A DNA stretch of 55,807 bases from Mariniblastus sp. GTDB taxonomy: Bacteria; Planctomycetota; Planctomycetia; Pirellulales; Pirellulaceae. The notes under the pieces are model-generated. The model ran no database searches and had not been told where the DNA came from. It worked only from the letters and a program-made list of their open reading frames with translations. Location of the stretch: contig JABACA010000014.1 of the NCBI GenBank assembly GCA_014237975.1, positions 1 to 55,807 of the forward strand, in the 5' to 3' direction. Shown piece after piece: positions 36,382 to 44,443 of the stretch (position 1 is the first letter of the stretch; each line of letters starts with the position of its first letter). A program made the position numbers and the translations under genes.

Positions 36382-36873
36382 TTATCGAGGTTTGTTGCTT
36401 ACTTCCTTTACAATTTCAGTATCCTTACTGCCACCACGTACCAGTTCGGCATGATGGTCAAAGTTGGATTGGTGTCTACTTAAATAGCCATACCAGTTTT
36501 GGCGGTTCCAGATTTCCCAATGGCTGCCAACGCCTACGATGACAATTGGAGAAACCAGTTCAGCCAATTCACTGAGACTACCCGCCACGCGTAGACGGTG
36601 GTTCGAATCGACTTGACATCGCTCGCTTTGAGCAAAGAAAATTCTTGAAAAAGTCGTTTTGCTTTGGTAGCCCGCCGGGCTGTTCTGAGAATCGGACGCC
36701 AGCCTACCTAGCGACGCTTCGTTGTGTATTTCGATGCAGCCGTCGGTGCCAGGCGATAGGAACAGGTAATCGACGCCAGCCAGGAATAGGCGAAGTGACT
36801 TGGGAAGCAATATTCTTTGCTTGCCATCCATGCTCCGTTCGAACGTTCCCGTGCAAAACACCAGATTTCCCAT
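36382..36873 (-). CDS. mraZ: Transcriptional regulator MraZ
   Basis: The 163-aa protein has the two AbrB/SpoVT-like halves of MraZ. The first half reads GTFERSMDGKQRILLPKSLR; the second has the family block RIFFAQSERCQVDSNHRLRV and IVIVGVGSHWEIWNRQNW. MraZ binds repeated short G-rich boxes before its own operon and represses dcw genes in several bacteria. The C-terminal 25 residues are polar and extra. The ATG at 36873 is the first possible one, since an in-frame TAG ends two codons upstream. No regular array of MraZ boxes was found upstream. queA diverges from it. Confidence 0.92.
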   Translation of the reverse strand: MGNLVFCTGTFERSMDGKQRILLPKSLRLFLAGVDYLFLSPGTDGCIEIHNEASLGRLASDSQNSPAGYQSKTTFSRIFFAQSERCQVDSNHRLRVAGSLSELAELVSPIVIVGVGSHWEIWNRQNWYGYLSRHQSNFDHHAELVRGGSKDTEIVKEVSNKPR

Positions 36874-37213
36874 TTCCTACCATTTTTAAACACTTCACAC
36901 CAATTTACATCTCCTTGGCCGGACGTCAACTCGACATAACTCCCTGATTTTTGCGAGATCCCCGCTCCAAACCCTTGTAAAAACGCCGTTTTTGAATGTC
37001 GATCCATTATTAAATATTTACCAGTTTCATTGATTACATTTCAGTCACCCCACACGGATAGCACCGGTCCAGAAACCACCCAAACGGGTTGTTAAATCTT
37101 TGTGATCCTCAATCGGGTTGTGATATCAAATGGGGTGTTTGAACCCCCCGTCCTAACTTAAAACCTTTGGTTTCCCTATTGCCTAATAACCAAGACTAAT
37201 AAGAGCGGATTTA
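36874..37213. other. Divergent intergenic region mraZ / queA
   Basis: G-rich segments occur (TTTGGGTGG and GTGTGGGGTG on the minus strand, about 30 bases apart), and GGGGTGTTTGAACCCC at about 37132-37147. The spacing does not match the known MraZ box repeats. An AAGGAG followed directly by ATG-TAA is present on the minus strand just upstream of mraZ. Confidence 0.4.
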
Positions 37214-38317
37214 ATGACCCAGGATGTCGGTAGTGACCTTGATCGCATTGAACATTATGACTTTGAACTACCAAAGGAATTGATTGCCCAGAGCCCGCTG
37301 TCAAACCGCGAAGACGCGAGGCTAATGACGATTTCAAGAACCTCTCGTGAGTTGGAACACTGGCACATTCGTGATCTTGACTGCGTATTGCGCCCCAATG
37401 ACTGCCTGGTGCTCAATGATACCAAGGTAATTCCGGCCAAGCTGGTCGGGCATCGCCAAAAGACGGGCGGTCGCTGGCAAGGTCTCGTGATGGATACAGA
37501 TACGAATGGTAATTGGCGGTTACTGGCGAAAACCCGGGGCCGTATCAAGACGGGAGAAACCGTAATTCTTGAAGATCGCCAGGGCAAGCCAAGGCTGACC
37601 CTGCAACTCCACGCGCGGCTGGACGATGGTTCCTGGGTTGCCAAGGTTCAAACCAATGAACGACTGGGCATAACCGACGAGGATTTGCAAAGGTCATCCA
37701 ATGAATGGCTCGAAGTCGTCGGTCGGATTCCGCTGCCACACTATATCCGCGGTGGCAACATGGTCGATGCAGACGTCGGCGATTACCAAACCATTTTCGC
37801 CAAATCTCCCGGGGCAATTGCCGCGCCAACGGCGGGACTCCATTTTACCGAGGCCCTGTTCCAGAGGATGATTGAACGAGGTATCAAAATCACCTCGGTT
37901 ACCCTTCACGTGGGAATTGGGACGTTCCGGCCAGTCACGGTCAGTTCATTGGGTGAACACAAGATGCATTCCGAGTTTGGCACGCTCAGTCAGCCCACCG
38001 TGGAAGTCATTCGGGAAACAAAGCAAGCCGGCGGCCGCGTGATCGCAGTTGGCACGACAGCCGTTAGGGTCTTGGAAACAGCCGCTCAATCCGGCAGTTT
38101 GAATGCGTGGCAGGGCGAAACCGATCTGTTTATCCAACCTGGTTTCAAGTTCAATGTGATTGATGGCCTGCTGACCAATTTTCATCTACCGCGCAGTACC
38201 CTGATTGTATTGGTCCGTGCGTTTGGCGGTGACGCATTGTTGAAACATGCGTACCGAATGGCCGTCGACGAAAAATACAGGTTTTTCAGCTATGGGGATG
38301 CAATGCTTATTACGTGA
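37214..38317 (+). CDS. queA: tRNA preQ1(34) S-adenosylmethionine ribosyltransferase-isomerase
   Basis: The 367-aa enzyme transfers the ribosyl part of SAM to preQ1 in the tRNA wobble position during queuosine synthesis. Motifs: YDFELPKELIAQSPLSNRE at the start, NDTKVIPAKLVGHR, PLPHYIRG, then KSPGAIAAPTAGLHFTEALF and HVGIGTFRPV, ending with the DGLLTNFHLPRSTLIVLVRA block. The length is slightly over the usual because of the SAM-binding middle region. No tgt or yajC gene follows; the next gene is convergent. No clear SD was found before the ATG. Confidence 0.96.
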   Translation: MTQDVGSDLDRIEHYDFELPKELIAQSPLSNREDARLMTISRTSRELEHWHIRDLDCVLRPNDCLVLNDTKVIPAKLVGHRQKTGGRWQGLVMDTDTNGNWRLLAKTRGRIKTGETVILEDRQGKPRLTLQLHARLDDGSWVAKVQTNERLGITDEDLQRSSNEWLEVVGRIPLPHYIRGGNMVDADVGDYQTIFAKSPGAIAAPTAGLHFTEALFQRMIERGIKITSVTLHVGIGTFRPVTVSSLGEHKMHSEFGTLSQPTVEVIRETKQAGGRVIAVGTTAVRVLETAAQSGSLNAWQGETDLFIQPGFKFNVIDGLLTNFHLPRSTLIVLVRAFGGDALLKHAYRMAVDEKYRFFSYGDAMLIT

Positions 38318-38385
38318 GTCAGCGACGGCTGGACCGGCGACGCCCCCATTCGAAACAACGTCAATCGCAACCAAAACCTCGGTTA

Positions 38386-39645
38386 TCAGGAATCAGCACC
38401 GTCCACAATCACGCAGCAGACCTGTCCCGTGTGGGAGTAGGCCAGTTTACCAACCGATGATTTCTCGGTGGTGACTTGCCGGGTGTTCACATTGACGGGG
38501 CAATCACTGGCTGTCTGATCACAGTTCAACGTGGGCGGCAGGACCCTTGCGATACCAGATTGAATGGCAGCAACAAACTCGATCGCCGATGCTCCCGCCC
38601 CAATATCGCCAAAATTACCCTTGTTTGCCACGATCGGAATATCACCCATCACCTGGCTAATGCCACCCGCCTCCAACACGTCTTCGTGAACCACGGCAGA
38701 CCCGTGCGCATTGACGTGAGACAGTTCATTGACATTCATCCCGGATTCAGCCAACGATTCGGTCAAACAGCGACTTATTGCTTGAGAAAAATGCTCAGAG
38801 CCAGGTTGGCCAAAGGTACTGTGGTAACCCCTCACCCGGGCCAACACCTTGGCGCCCCGCCCTTCGGCGTGCTCGTTGGTTTCCAGGACAATCGCACCGG
38901 CACCTTCACCGAGAACCCCGCCGTCACGATCGGTATCAAAAGGTCGAACCACTCGTCCTGGATCCTCCTGGATTTTTCTCGACAAGCGTTGCGATCCGCG
39001 GTAGACCATCCCGGTCAAACCTAACGGACAACTGGTTCCACCAACAACTACTACATCAGCGGCGCCACGACGAAGCAACTCGACACCCTCAGTGACGGCA
39101 AACAGCCCAGACGATTCTCCATGGCAGATGGTGTTGCTCGGGCCACGAGAATCAATGGCAATCGAGATGTGTGAAGCGACCATATTGGGTAAATATTTGA
39201 GCATCCATAATGGCTCGATTTCTCGTACGAAATGCTCGCCCCAGCGGGAATCGTCATAGACACCGTCGGTCACACATTTCTGAAACAGGGAAGCCACATC
39301 AAGCGGGTCCGCAAAAAATGCTTCCGATCCAAAAACGGCACCGATTCGATCCGGATCGACTCCGGAATCGAGCAAACCCGCCTGTTCAGCTGCCATCTGA
39401 GCCGCGGCAAAACCAAACTGAATCGGCCGACTCATTACCTTGATCGCCTTGCGAGGCTTGACGTATTGACGACCATCGAACCCATCCACGGGCGCCCACA
39501 ACCGAAAGGGCAAGTCAGTGTGTTCAAATTCAGGTCGTACTTTAATTCCCGAAACACCATCCAGCAGCGATTGCCAGAACGTTTCCAATCCGATACCAAT
39601 CGGACTGACAACTCCCATTCCGGTAATGACAACTTCACGACTCAT
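38386..39645 (-). CDS. Beta-ketoacyl-synthase-like protein without nucleophile
   Basis: The 419-aa thiolase-fold protein matches KAS II (FabF) in length and layout, from REVVITGMGVVSPIG to the C-terminal GKLAYSHTG. Active-site residues differ. Aligning GPSNTICHGESSG with GPSISIATACTSG places E177 at the catalytic Cys. The first His is kept (NAHGS, H314), but the second reads KGNFGDIGAGA, with D347 for His. It therefore resembles chain-length factors or other non-condensing KS homologues. It may act as decarboxylase, heterodimer partner or binding protein; no partner KS is in the window. Start 39645 begins the conserved N-terminus; ATG 39690 is also possible. Confidence 0.85.
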   Translation of the reverse strand: MSREVVITGMGVVSPIGIGLETFWQSLLDGVSGIKVRPEFEHTDLPFRLWAPVDGFDGRQYVKPRKAIKVMSRPIQFGFAAAQMAAEQAGLLDSGVDPDRIGAVFGSEAFFADPLDVASLFQKCVTDGVYDDSRWGEHFVREIEPLWMLKYLPNMVASHISIAIDSRGPSNTICHGESSGLFAVTEGVELLRRGAADVVVVGGTSCPLGLTGMVYRGSQRLSRKIQEDPGRVVRPFDTDRDGGVLGEGAGAIVLETNEHAEGRGAKVLARVRGYHSTFGQPGSEHFSQAISRCLTESLAESGMNVNELSHVNAHGSAVVHEDVLEAGGISQVMGDIPIVANKGNFGDIGAGASAIEFVAAIQSGIARVLPPTLNCDQTASDCPVNVNTRQVTTEKSSVGKLAYSHTGQVCCVIVDGADS

Positions 39646-39854
39646 CGCTTTGACGGCTCTTTCACTGGGTAACTGGGCACGATTCGCCAAAATTCAGAGT
39701 CGGGAAACGCGGAAAACCCTAAGTTTATTGCGGCCGGAGTGAATCACAACCGCAATTACTCCAATCCATCGATGATTCTGGCTCCGAAATCGACAATGTT
39801 GGCCATCAGCCGGAATTGCCTCACAATCATCAAACATTGCCAGGCAGGATGAGT

Positions 39855-40988
39855 TTATTTGAACTCGAGATCGTACATTCGGTACGTCTTTTGCAATTTG
39901 GCCCCCGCCCGCTCCAATGTTCCACGAGATAATTTATTGGATTCCAGGACCCAGGAAAATTCTCCTTCCTTAATACCCCAATTTCGGGCGTCGGGAATCA
40001 CTCGAAACATGAGTACCAGGCCGAGCCCCCATTTCTGGTACTTGGGAACCACATACGTACCAACCATGCGAACCGTTTCCAGTCGTTTACGACCAAAAAT
40101 AATCCTCAAAAAACCAAACGGAAAAAGCTTGCCATCAATCTTTTTGATAATCGGGTTGTAGTCCAACATTCCGAAAACGACTGCCACAGGCTCCTCTTCA
40201 ATCTCAATGATGGTGGTCATCTCGGGGACAATCAAGTGCTTCAAGCCAGCAGCCACATGTTGGATTTCCGTCTCGGTTAGCGGCACAAATCCCCACTGAG
40301 CCAACGAGGCAACATTATAAATCCTCATGAACGATTCGACTTCCTGCTTCAGCTTGCGCGTATTGATTCTGCGAACCGTCATGTCGAATCGTCGCATCGA
40401 CTCTTCCACCACAAAACTCAATTTGGCATTGGGCTTATCCACCATGTCCATATGCCCCCAGTAGGCATACATGTCCTGCGATTTCGCAAAGCCGTATCCT
40501 TCAATCAACTGCCCGTAAAATGGCTTGTTGTACGACATCATAAAAACCGGAGGACTGTCAAATCCATCAACCAACAAGGCGCATCCATGATTCAGTGATG
40601 GATTGCTGGGGCCGCGAGCGCACGTCATGCCTTGCTCGCGCATCCAGTCGACAGCAACATCAAACAGCTGATTGGCTACGTCCTGGTCTTCGACGCACTC
40701 AAAGAAACCGAACATCCCACGCTTTTCATCGAACCGCGCATTGTGACCATTGTCTACAATCGCCGCGATTCGTCCAACAACTTGACCTTGGCGGAATGCC
40801 AAAAACGTCTGGCTCTTGGCATTATCGTAAAAGGGATGAGGCAAGTAGCCAAGTAATTCCCGGTGGTTTTTTCTTAATGGCGGTACCCAGTTCGGATCTC
40901 CACAATAGTGGTCCCAGGCAAACTGAACAAACTGTTTCTGTTGCTTCTTCGACCGAACAACTTGTACCTGAACCGCTGCTGAACTCAT
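39855..40988 (-). CDS. GNAT-fold acyltransferase-like protein (copy A)
   Basis: The 377-aa protein contains a GNAT-like fold in the long family typified by DPNWVPPLRKN at the start, GMFGFFECVEDQDVA, ARGPSNPSLNHGC and GFDSPPVFMMSYNKP, and ends with a second GNAT-like half (VGTYVVPKYQKWGLG and WVLESNKLSRG). A clear paralogue lies at 42241-43389. From memory, some members near sphingolipid genes, such as Caulobacter bCerS, are ACP- or CoA-dependent N-acyltransferases. An N-acyltransferase role here is an inference. It is transcribed away from the SDR gene in a shared 235-base promoter region. Confidence 0.75.
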   Translation of the reverse strand: MSSAAVQVQVVRSKKQQKQFVQFAWDHYCGDPNWVPPLRKNHRELLGYLPHPFYDNAKSQTFLAFRQGQVVGRIAAIVDNGHNARFDEKRGMFGFFECVEDQDVANQLFDVAVDWMREQGMTCARGPSNPSLNHGCALLVDGFDSPPVFMMSYNKPFYGQLIEGYGFAKSQDMYAYWGHMDMVDKPNAKLSFVVEESMRRFDMTVRRINTRKLKQEVESFMRIYNVASLAQWGFVPLTETEIQHVAAGLKHLIVPEMTTIIEIEEEPVAVVFGMLDYNPIIKKIDGKLFPFGFLRIIFGRKRLETVRMVGTYVVPKYQKWGLGLVLMFRVIPDARNWGIKEGEFSWVLESNKLSRGTLERAGAKLQKTYRMYDLEFK

Positions 40989-41031
40989 GTTAATGATTCT
41001 TTTTTACTTCATTCGATCCAAAACACCGGGA

Positions 41032-41071
41032 CCCAATCCACCTCGACTTGGCTATCCCAAGTGGATATGGG
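41032..41071. promoter_or_regulatory. Inverted repeat in divergent GNAT/SDR promoter region
   Basis: CCCAATCCAC (41032-41041) is matched by GTGGATATGGG (41061-41071), and an alternative ACTTGG/CCAAGT pairing lies between. The position just before the putative plus-strand promoter suggests an operator or leader structure. Confidence 0.4.
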
Positions 41072-41079
41072 TAAGTCTA

Positions 41080-41109
41080 TTGCGTTTTATACGATTAGAA
41101 TAGTATGCT
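41080..41109 (+). promoter_or_regulatory. Candidate sigma-70-type promoter
   Basis: TTGCGT (41080-41085) and TATGCT (41104-41109) are separated by 18 bases. Transcription would start near 41116, run toward the SDR gene and meet the hairpin at 41143-41162. Confidence 0.35.
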
Positions 41110-41142
41110 GAAAGCCGAGACAGCAGGTCAAGCCGGGTTCCC

Positions 41143-41162
41143 AGCACCGGTTTTGAGGTGCT
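41143..41162 (+). terminator. Terminator hairpin in the SDR leader
   Basis: AGCACC/GGTGCT with an 8-base loop (GGTTTTGA) is followed by TTTTT. No plus-strand gene precedes it, so it is either an attenuator in the 5' leader of the SDR gene or the end of a short RNA of roughly 50 bases. Confidence 0.55.
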
Positions 41163-41223
41163 TTTTCGTTGATTGGCTTTCTTAAACGACCTTTACTTGG
41201 GTCCAACTCCTACCGGCAATTGA

Positions 41224-42201
41224 ATGCAAATACTTTTAACCGGCGCAACCGGGTTTCTGGGTAATAACTTACTTCGCATGCTGCTTGACGACGGGCATTC
41301 GGTGACGGTAATTAACCGGCACACCTCAGATCGTCGCCCACTGGACGGTCTCGAGATAGAGACCATCCAAATCGACCTTAATGAGACGACTGCCGTCAGT
41401 CACGCTGTCAACGACGTGGATCTGGTCATCCACGCGGCAGCCATCATTCATCTTGGCTGGACCCGCCAGGAGGAGTCCCGACGATTCAATGTGGGTGCAA
41501 CCCGGCTGCTGGCCGAAGCAGCCAGAAGACACAACAAACGGATGATCCATGTAAGCACGGTGGACGCCCTCGCATCCAGTGGCAATGGGAACCTGCACGA
41601 CGAGACCAATTTAGAACCATCCAAGCCACCTTGCAGTTACGTCGTTACCAAACGCGAGGCCGAATTAGCGTTTCTTAAGGAAGTCGATTCCGGCTTGAAT
41701 GGACTCATTGTCAACCCGGGTTTCATGGTTGGCCCATGGGATTGGAAACCATCGTCCGGTCAGATGATGCTAGCTATCGCCAAGGGTGCCGGACTGTTTG
41801 CACCTCGCGGCGGCGGCACCGTGGCCGATGTTCGAGATGTAGCGTGTGGAATAATCTCGGCAATGGAAAACGGGCGCCCCGGTGAACGTTATATTTTGGG
41901 TGGTGAGAATTTAACCTACCGTGAACTCTGGTCACAAATGGCAGAAGTTGTCGGGAAACGTCCTCCGATCAGCCTGTTACCCAACTGGTTAAATTGGACA
42001 GCTGGACGGACTGGTAACCTCTTCGGAAAAATCTTTGGCAAAGAACCGATTGTCAATTCTGCAAACACCAGCATGGGTTCCCTGTTCCACTGGTATTCCA
42101 GCGAAAAAGCCGAACGAGAACTTGGCTACAAGAACAGCCCGCTGAAGGACGGCCTGTCGGATGCATGGCAGTGGTTCCAGTTGCACGGTTATGCACCCTG
42201 A
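41224..42201 (+). CDS. Extended short-chain dehydrogenase (NAD-dependent epimerase family)
   Basis: The 325-aa protein has the Rossmann GATGFLG motif (7-13), the catalytic S/T with STVDALASS, and Y139-x3-K143 (YVVTK). The C-terminal substrate domain includes GPWDWKPSSGQMM and YILGGENLTYREL, as in the HpnA, dihydroflavonol-reductase and CerR group. Such enzymes reduce or epimerise lipid- or sugar-linked ketones with NAD(P)H. It lies between the two GNAT paralogues, which are on the other strand, and ends 40 bases before copy B. A ketone reductase acting with those acyltransferases is possible. The leader has a hairpin terminator. Confidence 0.88.
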   Translation: MQILLTGATGFLGNNLLRMLLDDGHSVTVINRHTSDRRPLDGLEIETIQIDLNETTAVSHAVNDVDLVIHAAAIIHLGWTRQEESRRFNVGATRLLAEAARRHNKRMIHVSTVDALASSGNGNLHDETNLEPSKPPCSYVVTKREAELAFLKEVDSGLNGLIVNPGFMVGPWDWKPSSGQMMLAIAKGAGLFAPRGGGTVADVRDVACGIISAMENGRPGERYILGGENLTYRELWSQMAEVVGKRPPISLLPNWLNWTAGRTGNLFGKIFGKEPIVNSANTSMGSLFHWYSSEKAERELGYKNSPLKDGLSDAWQWFQLHGYAP

Positions 42202-42240
42202 TGGACAATCGCCCCAGGCCCGCCGGTATGACGAGACGAC

Positions 42241-43389
42241 TTAAAGAGATTTCTCGTACAAGCGATAGACCTTATACTTACGGACCGGAATGGTCCTTTG
42301 CATGTTACGGATTGACTTATGATTGTTTTCCGCGATCCAGGAAAACTCCCACTTTCCCAGACTCGGATCTGCCAAACCGCGTCGCCGCATTTCAATCGAT
42401 AACAACGGTGCAACACCCCGACTGCGGAATTCGGGATCCACTCCCACGGCAACCAGTCGGGTCCGATCGATCCGGCGCAACTGGTAGAGAAGCTGTGGAA
42501 ACCTGACCCAATCCGATTTGCCCCACGTTCGGTGCAACGCCGTATTGACATCGGGGATATTCACACAGTAACCCACCAAACGACCGGACCAGTAAACCGT
42601 CAAAAACAAATCCGGCCTGACGACGTGCCGAACGTGCTGGATCATGTAGTTGAGCTCCGCATCGGTAAGCGGAACAAACCCCCATTCATCGTCTCGGACC
42701 ACATTGGCCAGCTTATTGATTTCGCCGAGCATATCGGGGATTTCCGACTTTTTACAATCGCGTACTTCCAATTCCGGGTACCGCTCCAAGATCTTCCGAG
42801 CCGCGGCGTACAGAGACTCTTGTTCCATGTCGAACTTTTGTTTTTGGTCCACGTTGTTGCGATCAAAAAGGTAGGCGTAAAAGTCCATCACTTTTACAAA
42901 ACCATATTCGGTCACCAACCGATCATAATAGGGTCGTGAATAACTCATCATGACCATGGGCGGTATGTCAAAACCTTCGATCAATATGCCAAACTCTTCC
43001 TTCATCGATGGATTCACCGGCCCGCGCACCCGATCGCACCCATGATCGCGCAACCAGTTACTCGCGGAATCCATCAGGCAACGTGATACATCGGAGTCAT
43101 CCATGCACTCGAAAAAACCGAAAAACCCCAGTTGATCCTGGTAGTAATCATTGTGTAAATGGTCCCGGATCGCTGCGATCCGGCCCACCAATGTTTTTCC
43201 TCGAAAACAATTAAACGCCTGGATTTCAGCGTGTTGATAGAACGGATGCTTTTTCGAATCAATCATCTTCCGTTCCATCGACCTCAATGGGTAGACGAAT
43301 GCCGCGTCGTTCTTGTAGATCGCGCGACGCAACCCAAAGAAATCTGACCAGTCACGTCGCGTTCGAACAGGTTGAACTGAAAGACTCAT
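42241..43389 (-). CDS. GNAT-fold acyltransferase-like protein (copy B)
   Basis: The 382-aa protein is a paralogue of copy A. Shared blocks are LGFFGFFECMDDSDVSRCL, RGPVNPSMKEEFGIL, GFDIPPMVMMSYSRPYY and the ending KWEFSWIAENNHKSIRN. The two copies clearly diverged early, since the N-terminal region and the middle differ. Length, start (SLSVQPVRTRRDWSDFFG) and order of blocks agree with the family. It probably accepts a different acyl or amine substrate from copy A (inference). It is convergent with the SDR gene and followed upstream by the lipoprotein gene, with a hairpin between. Confidence 0.75.
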   Translation of the reverse strand: MSLSVQPVRTRRDWSDFFGLRRAIYKNDAAFVYPLRSMERKMIDSKKHPFYQHAEIQAFNCFRGKTLVGRIAAIRDHLHNDYYQDQLGFFGFFECMDDSDVSRCLMDSASNWLRDHGCDRVRGPVNPSMKEEFGILIEGFDIPPMVMMSYSRPYYDRLVTEYGFVKVMDFYAYLFDRNNVDQKQKFDMEQESLYAAARKILERYPELEVRDCKKSEIPDMLGEINKLANVVRDDEWGFVPLTDAELNYMIQHVRHVVRPDLFLTVYWSGRLVGYCVNIPDVNTALHRTWGKSDWVRFPQLLYQLRRIDRTRLVAVGVDPEFRSRGVAPLLSIEMRRRGLADPSLGKWEFSWIAENNHKSIRNMQRTIPVRKYKVYRLYEKSL

Positions 43390-43438
43390 GAAATCGCTTC
43401 ACCATTTCCCTGTAGCCAACGTTTCCCGGTTGAAACCA

Positions 43439-43464
43439 AAAGCCACCCATAAATGAGTGGCTTT
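43439..43464 (-). terminator. Hairpin downstream of the lipoprotein gene
   Basis: AAAGCCAC (43439-43446) pairs with GTGGCTTT (43457-43464) around a 10-base loop. The following T-tract is weak on both strands, so it may be a terminator or only an mRNA end structure. Confidence 0.5.
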
Positions 43465-43529
43465 CTTGATTTCAGACACACGAGGAATGGAATTTTCCAT
43501 TGGCAGATACTGGTGCCAGCCCGCATCCG

Positions 43530-44105
43530 TTAGTAGTGAGTGCTGTTTTTTCCATAATCCACGTCACCCGCCATATGGAAGTGGTTATGGTCGACATAGA
43601 CAACTTCAGCCGCGTCCTCGTTGATCAGAGTGTGCGGGATTGGCCAGCCCACGATGCGGCGTTCTTCAAAGTAAATTGTGCACTTATAGTGAGCATGATG
43701 AAGCTGGGCAGGACCGATCAACGGAACCACTCTGGGCGGATCAATATAATCAGCGATCTTTTCTTTAATGATCGTTACATTGTTTCGTTGTGTTTCATAA
43801 AGAAACGGGATTCCACCCTGCACGCTTCGAGCACGCTCAAAAGCCCACCATACTTCGTCATCACTTGGAGGATCCAAAGCCGTAACCGGACCACCCTGTG
43901 TAAGCGGACCCAAGATAGGAACTCGGGAATAACGCTCGGATATGTGGTGCTTGTCCTCCTGTAGCTTTTGCCAATAAGGAGATACCGGAAGTGGAATACT
44001 AAAGATTCCCAATGTCGGGCCTAGTGTTGTAAAACATCCCGTGCTCATAACCGCCATTCCGGCCACTAGTGTCGCAAACAAGGCAGCTAAATATTTAGTA
44101 CGCAT
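43530..44105 (-). CDS. Lipoprotein of unknown function
   Basis: The 191-aa protein has a lipoprotein signal (LAALFATLVAGMAVMSTGC) with the acylated Cys at residue 24. The mature part is unassigned: SPYWQKLQEDKHHISERYS, then WWAFERARSVQGGIPFLY and a C-terminal half with YKCTIYFEERR and VVYVDHNHFHMAG. The latter is rich in Tyr/His and may be an envelope binding surface. I do not recognise a named family; similar short lipoproteins are common in planctomycetes. AAGGGA lies about eight bases before the start. It is likely a single gene. Confidence 0.75.
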   Translation of the reverse strand: MRTKYLAALFATLVAGMAVMSTGCFTTLGPTLGIFSIPLPVSPYWQKLQEDKHHISERYSRVPILGPLTQGGPVTALDPPSDDEVWWAFERARSVQGGIPFLYETQRNNVTIIKEKIADYIDPPRVVPLIGPAQLHHAHYKCTIYFEERRIVGWPIPHTLINEDAAEVVYVDHNHFHMAGDVDYGKNSTHY

Positions 44106-44387
44106 CGCAAGTCCCTTTGTGGTTTATGCATTCCTAAACGTGTTATCGTGATAAACTGCACCGGACTTGCGGATTTTTCCAATGAATCAGATATTTAGGA
44201 AGATCCCATCTGCACTGCTAGCGATCGACTGCTGTTTTTGCTTAGTTACGTGGATGTTTGATGCACGAATCGCTCAAAACAACTTCATTTCGCACGTCAA
44301 ATCAAACCGTTCAATAACCGGCTGTTGTTCGCTGGGCTTCGGAACAACCATATCCGTTACGCTGCTCCGGACTGGGCCTGGCAAAAA

Positions 44388-44418
44388 AAAAACCTCTGCC
44401 GGTTCGACAGAGGTTTTT
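44388..44418 (-). terminator. Strong terminator after the BON-domain gene
   Basis: AAAAACCTCTG (44388-44398) pairs with CAGAGGTTTTT (44408-44418) around a 9-base loop. On the minus strand a run of about ten T follows. It lies 26 bases past the stop codon. Confidence 0.92.
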
Positions 44419-44443
44419 GAATCTATTTAGTGAACTTCAAGTT

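Noticed and set aside
37030..37150. MraZ binding boxes upstream of mraZ
   Set aside because: Only two TGGG-like elements about 30 bases apart were seen; the known array needs closely spaced repeats.
39060..39140. Nearby Cys (ICHGE) as the KS nucleophile
   Set aside because: In a gapless alignment with FabF it lies three residues too early; the nucleophile position holds Glu.
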